Under the pieces are notes generated by a model. It did no database searches and was not told the DNA's origin. It saw only the letters and a program-made list of their open reading frames with translations. A stretch of 64,000 bases of DNA from contig QEOQ01000688.1 in NCBI GenBank assembly GCA_010279815.1, positions 1,259,789 through 1,323,788 on the forward strand. Direction: 5' to 3'. This document shows positions 50,790-61,826 of the stretch, in pieces. This DNA comes from Brachionus plicatilis (taxonomy: Eukaryota; Rotifera; Eurotatoria; Ploima; Brachionidae). Within the stretch, counting starts at the first letter, position 1. Each line of letters starts with the position of its first letter. The position numbers were made by a program, and so were the translations under genes.

Positions 50790-52337
50790 ACATTAAATAC
50801 AAGCCATTAAAGCATTTTACTTTTAAAAAATATTAAACGTAATTTTTTAAAAATTTAGAGTAAAAAATATAAACTGGTAAAATAAAAACTTTAAAAAAAC
50901 TAATCTTCTTTTAGATTTTATTTAACTTCTATTTTCAATCCAAAATCGTCTTAAAGTATTCAAATTAAATTAAAAAAATAAAAATAATATAAAGCCTGAT
51001 TTTTTAACATATTTTTTATGTGTCTTATTTAAATTGATTAAAATTTTAATAATTTACTAAAAATAAACAATTAGTGTAAAAATCTCAGTTAATTAAAATT
51101 TATAGATTTATTTTGTTTTTTTTTGTAAAACCTAATAAGATTGAATCTATTTAAAATAAAATCTCTATGAAAGATAATATCGTTAAATGGTATTGGATTA
51201 ATAAGCTGGTAAAAACAACCAGTCGATAGATTGTGCTTTTTTTTAAATTTAAGTGTCTTTAAATTATTAAAAACTCTTGAAATTATAGTTATTATAAAAT
51301 TAATAAAACTTGCTACAAGATTGTCAATTTAGATATTATTTAGCCTAGGTTTAAAGAAAAATAAACAATCAATTCAAGTTATTCATTTTTATAATTTTTT
51401 AAATAATTTCATTTTTTAATATTTGAACTTCAAAACTGAAGAAAAAACTTTTGTCAAACTTATCAATAGTAATTATTAAAAACATAGCAAATAATATTAT
51501 CATTTTTAGAGAATTTAAATTTATTAAATACTTCATGACAATTTTTGACATAAGAGGTTTTTTGTGAAATAAAGCTTTACACTCCGTATTATATACGATA
51601 AATGCATGATGTAAGAGTAAAACCAACCAATAAAGTATTTAATAAAAAAATATTCAATTTATTTATATTTTATTTCTTAAACTTATAATATCAATGTTTG
51701 TAAGAGTCAAAGCTAATATTAAAAAAAAGAAAATCTCTTTTACTGCTTATATTACTTGAGATATTCTAACGACTGATTGGTTTTACTCCCTCTTACGCTA
51801 CTGTAGGATAAAAAATCTTTAACAGTAATATTTGAGTTTCATTTAATCTTAACCAAATTGAGCTTTTAAAAAACTTTTGACTTCAAATAATTAAAAATAA
51901 TACCTTTAAAGAGGGAGAATAATAAATCTTAATTTAATCAAAATAAAATTTTTTTAAAAGTCAAGGACTAAAAAAAAATCATAAAATTAAAGAGAAAAAT
52001 TAGTCTTTTAATTGTTATAAATTATGCTACTTGATATTATTATTTTAAATAAATTGCACAGTACAAAAAAACGATGAGATAAATAATTATAAAAAAGCTA
52101 ATGCTATTTCCTTTCCCATAACTTTTTTTTTTAATTTGGATTTAATTCAAAAAATTGTTAATATATCAATTATCTAATTTTAAATTCAATTTACAAACTC
52201 AAATAATTATTATTCTTTTTAAGTTCAATTTTTAATTTATTTTTTGATTAGGTCTTGATACCTAATTATTGTTATTATTAAAAGTTTCTGTAGTAAAAAT
52301 GAATGAAAAATTTTGTTTAAAAATAATCAAATTAAAA
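50790..52337. other. intergenic, no gene seen
   Basis: AT-rich DNA with no supported frame. The minus-strand frame 51399-51626 is hydrophobic low-complexity sequence. The right end is the presumed 3' UTR of CHMP5. Confidence 0.45.
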
Positions 52338-53003
52338 TCACATTCGGTTTGCTTGGGATAATTTTGGCAATCCAAATTCATCAACTTGTATTCCATCTGC
52401 ATTCACATTTAATGAATCAATTCCAGGTTCTCTGGCAGGAACTGAAGGTGCGTCTAAATAGCTTGTATCTGTATCACCTTCCATTTCATTTGCAATATCT
52501 TCAAGCTCAGCTAAAAGTTCTGACTCATCAACTTCTGGCATGCCATAATTTCTACTCATTATATCTTGAACTTCATTTGTTTGCTCAAGTATATCCTCTA
52601 AGTCATCTTGCAAATTTTCTATTTTGTTGACATCAATTTTTTTAAATTCTCTTTTCATTTCTTTGAGTCCAGTTTTCATAGCTTGAATTGTGGTATGAGT
52701 ATCTTTCATTGATTGAATTGCCATATTTTGTTGTTCAATGTTGAATGACTGATTATAAAGCATATCCCGTTGTTGTTCGTAAACTTTTTTTTGCTTTAGT
52801 ATCCTCAACGCTTTTTGCTTTACAGCTTGTTTTGCAGGACCGTCTCGCATTTTCTTCATTTGCTCGCTGTATTTTGATATTTCAACTTCTAACCGTTGAA
52901 TTTTTTTATCAACACTTTCTCCACGGCTATCAATATTGGCCACACAATCATTTAGATTAGGAGTTGGTAGTGGAGCTTTCTTAGAACCAAATATCCTATT
53001 CAT
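52338..53003 (-). CDS. CHMP5: Charged multivesicular body protein 5 (ESCRT-III)
   Basis: Single exon, 221 residues (human CHMP5 is 219). It is an ESCRT-III subunit that binds LIP5/VTA1 and regulates VPS4 in endosomal sorting and membrane scission. The start MNRIFGSKKAPLPTPNLNDC is a clear family N-terminus. Next come the basic helical hairpin (KKIQRLEVEISKYSEQMKKM, QAVKQKALRILKQKKVYEQQ), the acidic middle (VNKIENLQDDLEDILEQTNE) and the C-terminal FGLPKLSQ region, where the VTA1-binding segment lies. No odd residues, truncation or introns were seen. Its composition is more balanced than that of the surrounding DNA, as expected for a conserved housekeeping gene. Confidence 0.96.
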   Translation of the reverse strand: MNRIFGSKKAPLPTPNLNDCVANIDSRGESVDKKIQRLEVEISKYSEQMKKMRDGPAKQAVKQKALRILKQKKVYEQQRDMLYNQSFNIEQQNMAIQSMKDTHTTIQAMKTGLKEMKREFKKIDVNKIENLQDDLEDILEQTNEVQDIMSRNYGMPEVDESELLAELEDIANEMEGDTDTSYLDAPSVPAREPGIDSLNVNADGIQVDEFGLPKLSQANRM

Positions 53004-54071
53004 CTTTTGAAAAAAGCAATTAAGTTTGAATTTTTTTTTATGATTATGAAATTTATAAATCCAAAAATTAAAGACAGAGATAATTATGAAATTTAGAAAA
53101 TTTTTAAATAATTTATTAATGAAAAAGACTGAGACAAAAAATATGTCTATTTATTTTTAAATATATTTTTAGCTTTAAATGTGAACAAAGAAAAATAGAC
53201 TGACTAATTAGGAAATTATGATTACAGTTTATCAATTTAAGATTGCGCGTTTAGATGATAGAACAAAGACAATTTTTTTGCCAATTGTTTTCGAAAATAT
53301 AAGATGTTTTAAGGGTATTCTGGAACGGTTGAAAAACTGTTAGACATTTTTTTATTGCAAAAAGGTTTTTAACTTTTTCTCTGTGATTTTTTCCGAAAAA
53401 CAGGGTAAGTTAATTTATAAAATTTGAAAAGAAAAACTTAAAAATTAGCAAACTGCTTATAAATGCTTATAAATAGCAAATAGCTTTAAATATTGACATA
53501 TTTAAAGCTAAACTTTACAATGAAAAAGAACAAATTTAACTTTATTTCAAAATTTGAAAAAAATTGTAAATATTCTTTATTTAAAGATAGATTCGAATTT
53601 TCATTAAAGTTTTTCTTATAAAATTAAAAAAATCTATTTTGAGGTATTTCTGTTAGATTTTTACGATAGCTTTACTAACTGAACAAAATTATTTTTTTTA
53701 TGATTTTGGAAAAAGAAAAAATTTTTTAAATATATATAATAAGATTAAGATGAAAAAATTAATTTCGATGATTTTATTTTGATTTAAAGAATTTTAAAAA
53801 TTAAAATGTTTATGTTTATAGATGAAAAAATATAATTTAAAAAATAATTCTCATTTGATTAAATAAAATCCATTTTTTAATATACTCTTAATAGGGTTCT
53901 AAAAATACCATATATTTAAAAATATTTTAAATGTCTTGTTTCAAAAAATTTGGTTTATTTATTCACCAATGAAGCTTTGCATTTATACAGATTCTTAAAT
54001 CAAAGAAAAGTTGCTTGACCAAATTAATAAATGCCAAAAAGGCAAATATAAAATACAGCAGAATAAGGAAG
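53004..54071. other. intergenic, no gene seen
   Basis: AT-rich DNA upstream of CHMP5. No supported frame or repeat was identified. Confidence 0.45.
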
Positions 54072-54080
54072 ACTGAAAAT

Positions 54081-54540
54081 GGGACAGGTAGAACGAAACA
54101 TATAAAAAGAAAAAAAAAACATATAACCAATTTTATAAAAAGATAAAAAACATAAATTCAAAATCCATTTTTTTTTAATATTTTTAGTTTAATAAAATAG
54201 TTTTAGTTTAAAAAAAACATAAAATAAATTTAAAATTAAAGATAAAAAGCAAATGTTCAAATCCTTTGCGTAAATAGACGAATTAACTTTTTCTTGTAAA
54301 TTTACAAGTATTTTAACACATTTTTTATCATTATTAGTTCAAAAATTAAAAAACTAATAAATTTTTCAAATCTGAGAGTTTTAAATATTTCTTTAAACCA
54401 TTCTTGAATTAGATTTAGTCTAAATTTGGTCTCATTTTAACTATTTAAGTTATTTTTTATATAACTTATGTTTTATCTCTTTTTGATTTTTTATAGTTTA
54501 TGTTTTTTTCTCTCTTTTTATGTTTTTTTCTACCTCACCC
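54081..54540. mobile_element. MITE with 9-bp target duplication (copy 1)
   Basis: The 460-bp element begins GGGACAGGTAGAACG and ends with the inverted form TTTCTACCTCACCC. It is flanked by perfect 9-bp direct repeats ACTGAAAAT at 54072-54080 and 54541-54549. A 9-bp duplication is typical of Mutator-like elements. It has no coding capacity. A second copy lies at 58927. Confidence 0.88.
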
Positions 54541-54936
54541 ACTGAAAATTATCTAACACGTCTAACCTTAAATTATTATTATTATTAACATGAAATCAAA
54601 ATCAAAGATAAATATTAAAATTTAAAAAATTTTTTTTTAAGTCTCAAAATCATTTTGCAAAAGTTTAGCTTGAACAGAGCATTGTGAAAATTTGTTCAAA
54701 TAGTTCAAAAAGTTCAAAAAAAAAGTTCTTGATTGAAATTTTCCGATGAATAAAAAAATTTGCTCCTGTAAAATATGTAACAATGTGTAACAAAAGTTGT
54801 TACAACAAGTAGCCTTGAAAATAAATTCTGAAAGTTTTTCTTTTAATTTATCATCGGCTTTTAAAATCAATCGAATTTAAGACAATTTATTTGTCTCTTT
54901 AAAAAAAGAAGTTTTACAATATTTTAAAATTAAAGT

Positions 54937-55458
54937 GGCATGTTCTATCGTGTTTTATAACAAATTTAAATACAACTTTGAAAATGCATTGAAAATGTGC
55001 GATGTTTCAGATATATTTTATTTTAGAAATATATAGGAGAAAATTTTGCAATGTCGCTCTATTGAAATTATATACAATGTTTCAAACATAGATTATTTAG
55101 TTTGAGATGCTATTTTGAAAAAATTTACAATTTTTCTTTTTAATTTAATATTATTATAGTTTTTTTTACAATAATTTGGTAAATTTTTTTGAAAAATTGA
55201 AAGTTTTAATTAAAAAATTTTTTGTATTGCTCTCTTTTTCACTAAGATATTAATTAATCCCGTGTAAAAATATCAAAATGTTTAATCGCCTTTGATCAGT
55301 ATTGACATATACTCATATAATGTTTTTTTTGTAATTTTTTTTAGCAATATATTTAAAAATTTTTAAAATCTTCTTTCCCCTTTTTTACAGAAAAATTATT
55401 TATATAAATTTCTGATTTTTAATTAGTTAAATTTAATAGTGAATTCGGTTTCCTTTTC
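54937..55458. repeat. left arm of a 522-bp near-identical inverted repeat
   Basis: Begins GGCATGTTCTATCGTG and ends CGGTTTCCTTTTC. Its reverse complement is found at 61305-61826; I saw one mismatch by eye (TTTATATAAA versus TTTAAATAAA). AAGT directly flanks both outer ends, a possible 4-bp target duplication. Outside the arms, 54660-54800 and 61960-62110 are also inverted copies of each other but clearly diverged. Confidence 0.92.
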
Positions 55459-55681
55459 TTTTGAGGCATTATTATTATTAATTGAGTATGTTCAAAATTT
55501 TGGGAGAATCATGAGATCGAATGAAATTTTTTAAAGGTCATTCAAAATTCTCTTACTTTATCTTAAACAATTATTCTTTTAATCAAATGAACAGATGAAT
55601 TTTCAAAATGAAAGACCTTAAAGCTGATTTAGACCCAAATAAGGCTGTATATTGTTTGATTCTTTTAATTAAAAAAAGTGA

Positions 55682-55970
55682 GTGAGTATAACTAATGAAA
55701 TTAAGAGTCTAGATCTCTTATATAGGAAATGGTTTCCAAAACCAAAAACATTAGATATTCTTTACATATCCTTAATAGGATTAATCCTGGATTATTCTAG
55801 TCCTTGTTTAAACTCATTTTCAGAAACTTACACCAAAAAATACCAGATATCCAAAATTCAGCAGTTCGATCGAATTTGAAACTGAAATATGATACTTCCT
55901 CCAATATTATGTACCAATTTGATCAAATTTTTAGGAAATTCGAAGGAAATTTTTGATCAAATTTTTAGTC
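55682..55970 (+). pseudogene. LINE reverse-transcriptase fragment
   Basis: Reads LDLLYRKWFPKPKTLDILY then ISLIGLILDYSSPCLNSF and ISKIQQ. In the next frame it continues AVRSNLKLKYDTSSNIMYQ. The pattern (LI..ILDYSSP, IQ..A.R, LKYDT) is that of the C-terminal reverse-transcriptase region of CR1/jockey-type non-LTR elements. It is frameshifted and truncated at both ends. It lies inside the inverted-arm island. Confidence 0.55.
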
Positions 55971-56306
55971 ATTTATTTGTCACATTAAAAAAAGGAAAAT
56001 TTAGTTCGAATACCCCCAAATTATTAATAAACCACCCAAAATTTGTTTTTCCTCCATTTTTATTGAAAAATCACAGAGAATATTTTGATTTTTCTGAGAA
56101 TCAAAACATAAATCTCCCAAATTTCCGTAAAATTACGTAAAGAATTATTTTTTGAGATTAAAAATCATGAAGAAAAGTAAAAAAACGGTAAAAAAAATCA
56201 AACTTTTTTTATTTCTTTATTTCAATTTATTATAAAATCAATTCTTTGAATTAAAAATTTTACATCATAGATAGTTTCATCAAATGGGCAAAAACCTTTT
56301 GACAAC

Positions 56307-56444
56307 AAAAAATCTGCTTTCTACACCCAAAAAAAAGATTTTCACAACCATCATCTTTATTCTATATAGATTATCACAACCCAAATTTTTTTTTTACGGT
56401 TTGGTTGTGATAATCTTATTTTTGAGTGTAGAAAGCAGATTTTT
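56307..56444. repeat. 138-bp palindromic MITE
   Basis: AAAAATCTGCTTTCTACAC at 56307 pairs with GTGTAGAAAGCAGATTTTT ending 56444. Inner pairing of TATCACAACC with GGTTGTGATA extends the stem. Just outside it, TGTCGTGTTTTAAAACACGACA (56452-56473) is a perfect 22-bp palindrome. Confidence 0.8.
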
Positions 56445-56636
56445 CGTGTCGTGTCGTGTTTTAAAACACGACATCCCATCAAATGACTTTGATTTCAAAT
56501 TTCCAGTTTTAAAGAATTACTTAAGCAGCTCTTTCACATGATTGGTGCTGTGCTTTTTATCTACTTTTAACAGTCACTAGCCTTATCTGTCAAAAAAATA
56601 AAAATTTACTTTGATCTATGAAAAAAATGGGTCTAC

Positions 56637-57240
56637 CTTTTCAACACAAAAAAATAACCATTCAACACAATTTCAAAACGCTGAGCACAAAATGATTTCT
56701 TCTCAACACAAAAATTAAAATTTGAAAAAAATACTTTTAGCACAAAAATTAATGGCTTGAAGAGAAAATTTAAAAAAAATTTATTCAACAACTGTTATAA
56801 AGTTGAGTTTAACAGTAAGAAATGTTCTTGCAAGTTTTTCACTAAATTAGAATATTGTGCACATTTATTGGCATTAAAAGAATTTAAAAAAAAAAAGGAC
56901 CAATTTGTCAATGAACCTAAAAGAGGTAGAGCAAAAAATGCGGGAAAATGGATTTCTAGAGACTAATTTTTTTAATTTCTTTTCTTTAAGCTTCGAAATT
57001 TGCTTTATTTACCTAACTTCCACTTATAAATATCATTAAATAAAATTTAAAATTTAAAAAAAATTAATTTTTTTATAAATATTTTTGTGTTGAAAAAAAA
57101 TTTCCTTTAAGAATTATTTTCAAACACAAATTTTTTGTGTTAAATGTTTTTTTTTTAAATATAATTTTTTTTGCTGAGAAGAAATCGAATTGTGTTGAAT
57201 GTTTTTTTCATTGTGCTAATCAGAAATTGATTGTGCTGAA
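56637..57240. mobile_element. small inverted-repeat element carrying a SWIM-finger relic
   Basis: Both ends carry several copies of CAACACAA/AGCACAA-type motifs in mirror orientation (left: TTCAACACAA, ATTCAACACAATT, CTGAGCACAA; right: AATTGTGTTGAAT, TTGTGCTGAA). Repeated subterminal motifs of this kind often serve as transposase-binding sites. The SWIM-type fragment at 56757-56966 sits between them. Confidence 0.55.
56757..56966 (+). pseudogene. SWIM-type zinc-finger fragment, probably from a MULE transposase
   Basis: The fragment reads CSCKFFTKLEYCAHLLALKE followed by EPKRGRAKNAGKWISRD and a stop. The CxCx(n)CxH spacing is the SWIM zinc finger, and a basic RGR(P)K tail after it is usual at the C-terminus of Mutator-like transposases. 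The DDE catalytic domain is not found nearby, and no proper upstream start is seen, so this is most likely a 3'-terminal remnant. A host SWIM protein exon is less likely in this repeat-filled setting. Confidence 0.55.
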
Positions 57241-57480
57241 ATAATATTCCCGAAAAAAATTTAATTTTTTAGCCTCGTAATAGACAAGAAAAGGTCAAAT
57301 TTGACCAATTTCAGTCTTAAAGCGAATTTTGTATCATTTTTGACCTGACGGACAAGGGTTCACTCATCTTCAAGTCTATTCTTAAGCATTCTATACAACA
57401 TTTATTTATTGTTAACAGTTGAATTGATTAATTATCTAAAAATTATCATATATGTTTATTTTCCAATCAATAATAACATG

Positions 57481-58530
57481 GAAAAAAGTCGTAACAAGTA
57501 AAAAAACAAGTCAAAGTATGACTTGAACTTGAAAATATATTTAAAAAAAAAACTAGACTTGTTTTAAAAAATAAATAAACACAAGTAAGGACTTTGACTA
57601 ATTTCAAAAATTTTAAAAAATCAAGTCATAAATTTTTTTAAATCTTGATTTTTTATATTTTTTTAAATTTTTTTATTTTTGTTTAATTTATTTCTAAATT
57701 TTTAGGCACAATTTTTTTTGTTTTTTATTAATAAACAACAAAAAAACACATTGAAAAAGAAATTTAAACAAAAAATTTTATTTTCTCTGAAAAAAATTTA
57801 AGACTTAAGATTTTTTAATATATTTTAATTCTATTCTAAAACAAGTCAAAGTCCTGACTTGCACTTGACTTGTGACTTGTGAGTTTAATACAACTCTGTT
57901 TTTAATTCAAAGAACAAATTTTGTAATAAATTGTAATAAAAAACTTTCATTTTTTTACGTTTTTTTATCTCAAAAAATAGCTTTTTACAATTATTTGGTA
58001 AATTATTTGTGATGCTTTGAAAATTCAAAAAAAAAATTTTATTTTTTTTTGGTTGATTCTATTAAAAAATGTAAAAAATCATCTTTTTGTGCCAATTTTT
58101 GGTTTTACCATTATTTCCGTAAAAATTTTTAATTTTATAAAAAAAATTCGAGGCAAAATACTGTTAAATTACTTAAATTTTCGAAATATTAAGTAAATTA
58201 TCTTAAAATTACGTAATTTTAGCTCTTTATTATATATCGTAGCAGCACTGAAATTGTCTTTTCTTTTATAATATGATTTAACTTATATTTCTTTTATCTA
58301 ATTTTACTTGATTTTTGTTTATTATTTTTTAATCTGAATAAGCTTTAGCCCTGCACAAGTCAAACAAATAAATAATAATAATTAAAATTAAGACTTGAGT
58401 TAATACCAGACTTATATAAAAGTCGAAAGTCAATGGCAAGTGTCATTTGTAATAAAAATTCCAAGGTCCAAGTCATACTTTGACTTGTTTTTGAATTGAT
58501 CTGGCATTTTTTTCCTGACTTTTAGACAAG
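57481..58530. repeat. GACTTG/CAAGTC-rich element
   Basis: About twenty copies of CAAGTC or GACTTG cluster at 57490-57600, 57840-57890 and 58435-58530. AACAAGTCAAAGTATGACTTG near the left end mirrors the sequence CAAGTCATACTTTGACTTG near 58480, so the whole may be a 1.05-kb inverted-repeat element. The middle is long A/T runs with no coding frame. A further short patch lies at about 60680-60705. Confidence 0.55.
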
Positions 58531-58926
58531 TCTGGAAACTTCGGTTTTTTTCTTAACTAGCTCAAGTAACTAATAAAACCAAGTCAAAAATTCACTCAGG
58601 TTAATTTCTCCATTTTTTGACTCTTTTCTTTTTTAATTTTTATCTCACACTTCTCACGTTTTTTTTGTTTATGAGTGCTGGATCTTAGAGAGTATCGATT
58701 CTTTTTGAATATTTTATTCCTTCCTGGTCCTTACCATTGTTTCAATATGATTACAAATAACTTTTAAGAGTAAAAAATAATTTAATATTTTCACCTTTAA
58801 GATTTGAGCTGAAGCTCTCTCGATTATTAGTAAAAATTTAAGTTAAAAATGCAAAAATATAAAATGACAAAAAATTTTCAAAAAAATTTATTAAGACATT
58901 GAATATGTTTTAAAATAATAAATGAT

Positions 58927-60225
58927 GGGACAGGTAGAACGAAACATATAAAAAGAAAAAAAACATATAACAAATTTTATGAAAAGATAAAAAACATAAA
59001 TTCAAAATCCAATTTATTTTTTTATTTTTAGTTTAATAAAATAGTTTTAGTTTAACAAAAAACATATAATCAATTTAAAATTAAAGATAACAAATAAAAA
59101 AGCAAATTTTCAAATCCTTTGCGATAAAAGACGAATTAACTTTTTCACGTAAATTTACAAGAATAGTATTTATTTATTTATTTGTATATATGAACCGAGC
59201 TAAAGCTCCTTCAGATAAAAAGCCTAATTATTTTATATGTGAACGGGGTGACAACTTTTAAATTAGCTAATAAAATTGTTAATTTTCTGTAGGCATTGGG
59301 ATTTTTTTTCTAAAAATAAGTAATTGAGCGTCCAGAGAATCTAAAAAAAAACAGCTTGTAGAAAAAAATTTTTTTTCTAAAAATAAGTAATTGAGCGTCA
59401 AGAGATTCTAAAAAAAAAACAGCTTGTAGAAAAAAAATTTTTTTCTAATTATTTTTGAGTCAAAAAATATAATTGGTCAAAATGGGTGATTTTCTATCAA
59501 ATTATGTATTTGGTTTAGGGTTAAAATCTCAGATATTTTAATTTTATTTAAATAATCTTTTTTGCCATTTAATTTAAAAAATGTTCAACGAATATGCTAA
59601 AGAAAAAAATTTTTACATTTTTTTTTTTTAGACGAATCTTTTAAAGGAGTGAATTTTTAGGCCAATTCGGCTAATAGGGTATCACCTAATTAGTGCCAAA
59701 ATTCACACAATAAACATTGAAAATAACTCATTTAACTCATATTACCTATGTAAAAATACATTACCAACCCATTTGTGTGATTTTCAGGGCTAACCGGTTG
59801 AAAAAATTGGCCGATTGGGTTTATAGGATTAACCGAATTATCCCCCTCCCAATTAACCCCAGCAGCAGCTAACCGGTAGACCCTAAAAATTTTGGCCTAA
59901 ATGGATGATTCAATTTCGCGTTTTCTATCGTTATTAATTCTTACGAAAATTATCAAAAAAAAAGGGGATCCGGTTATGCCGTCTTACTATATTTTAACAC
60001 ATTTTTTATCATTATTAGTTCAAAAATTAAAAAACTAATAAATTTTTCAAATTGGAGAGTTTTAAATATTTCTTTAAACCATTCTTGAATTAGATTTAGT
60101 CTAAATTTGGTCTCATTTTAACTATTCAGGTTATTTTTTGTATAACTTGTGTTTTATCTCTTTTTGATTTTTTATAACTAGTTTATGTTTTTTTGTCTCT
60201 TTTTATGTTTTTTTTACCTCACTAT
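58927..60225. mobile_element. MITE copy 2, split by an insertion
   Basis: 58927-59161 matches 54081-54303 and about 59991-60225 matches 54312-54538, in the same order and orientation. About 830 bp lie between the halves (separate entry). The right terminus lacks the final CCC, and no clean 9-bp target duplication is left. Confidence 0.85.
59162..59990 (-). mobile_element. retroelement 3' fragment inserted into MITE copy 2
   Basis: Read on the minus strand it ends GGAGCTTTAGCTCGGTTCAT followed by a (TAAA)n tail (plus strand 59166-59184). A hairpin followed by a short microsatellite tail is typical of LINE or SINE 3' ends. Internally, a 67-bp unit containing AAAATAAGTAATTGAGCGTC is repeated twice (about 59302-59435). 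The distal part (59650-59940) is G+C-richer and includes CTAACCGGTT motifs. No reverse-transcriptase frame was seen. Confidence 0.55.
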
Positions 60226-61304
60226 ATCTGATATGATCATTAAGTTTTAAAAAATTTCTTTTGAAAATGCAGTGAAAACTGATTTTTTTTTGATTATATG
60301 CTTTAACAGAATCGAAAAAGTTTTTTTGAATGCATCAAAGTTGTGATTCTGGAAATGAGGCTTCAGAATTGATAAAATATTTTAAGATGTTTTTCAACTG
60401 AAAATTTAGAAATTAATAAAAAAATTTTCTCGTAATTCATCTTTCATTTAAATTACTCAATTTATACTTAATTTATATCAAATTTAAAAAATTAGTCACA
60501 AAGTCAATGAAGATTGAATTGATTTTATTGTTAATTGATAGCTAGAATGTTGCATTTTTCAGCATTGATCTTTTGATCACAAAAATATTTATCAATCTTG
60601 AGTAAATTTTCCAAATTTTTTTTCACAAATGTTGGATTTTGTCATTGGCAGGGTTGTTTAAAAATAACAAGTCTCAAGTCAAGTCCAAGCTCGGACTTTT
60701 TTTTTGAAAAGTCTTAAAATTTTTTTTTGTCTTAAAATATAATGATAAAATTTTTAATTTATGCTGAAAAGCACATAAGCCATATTTTTACATTATTTTC
60801 TTACTTGTTATGGTTTAAAACCAATTTAAGAATGAAAATATTCTGGAATTTTCTGGAACTTGAATTTACTTTTTAAATTTTGTTAGTGCTATATCACCAA
60901 AAAAGACCTTATACAAAAAGTATGTTCAATGTCAAAATTAGGATAAAAACTAAGATTTTTTATCTATACACGTATCATAGCAATAAAATTTATCAAAATG
61001 TTGCTCAAGATCATAGAATCTTTTTCGATTTTGTTCAAGCTATAAATTAATTTTCTATTAACTGTTGTTTTTTTTATTTTGAATTAAGCCGCTTACATTC
61101 AAATTCGATGCTCAAAACTTCAATCATGCAAACAACTTTAATTTAACTGCTAAAAAATAACTTATTAAATTTAAGTTATTATAAAATTAATTATGATATT
61201 AGAAAATCTAGTCGAAACAAAGTCAAAACAAATCAAAGGCAATAAAACATTTGGATATTTTTACACGGGATTAATTAACATCTTTGTGAAGAAGAGAGCA
61301 ATAC

Positions 61305-61826
61305 GAAAAGGAAACCGAATTCACTATTAAATTTAACTAATTAAAAATCAGAAATTTATTTAAATAATTTTTCTGTAAAAAAGGGGAAAGAAGATTTTAA
61401 AAATTTTTAAATATATTGCTAAAAAAAATTACAAAAAAAACATTATATGAGTATATGTCAATACTGATCAAAGGCGATTAAACATTTTGATATTTTTACA
61501 CGGGATTAATTAATATCTTAGTGAAAAAGAGAGCAATACAAAAAATTTTTTAATTAAAACTTTCAATTTTTCAAAAAAATTTACCAAATTATTGTAAAAA
61601 AAACTATAATAATATTAAATTAAAAAGAAAAATTGTAAATTTTTTCAAAATAGCATCTCAAACTAAATAATCTATGTTTGAAACATTGTATATAATTTCA
61701 ATAGAGCGACATTGCAAAATTTTCTCCTATATATTTCTAAAATAAAATATATCTGAAACATCGCACATTTTCAATGCATTTTCAAAGTTGTATTTAAATT
61801 TGTTATAAAACACGATAGAACATGCC
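61305..61826. repeat. right arm of the 522-bp inverted repeat
   Basis: Reverse complement of 54937-55458. Just inside it, about 61222-61304 is a diverged direct copy of about 61468-61540 (shared core TTTTTACACGGGATTAATTAA), so a third partial copy of the arm abuts this one. Confidence 0.92.

Noticed and set aside
55889..56140. 83-codon frame after the LINE fragment
   Set aside because: The coding-like signal continues in a different frame from the LINE stub; this frame has no recognisable domain of its own.
56284..56541. 85-codon frame MGKNLLTTKN...
   Set aside because: It is produced by reading through a palindromic MITE and its neighbouring palindrome.
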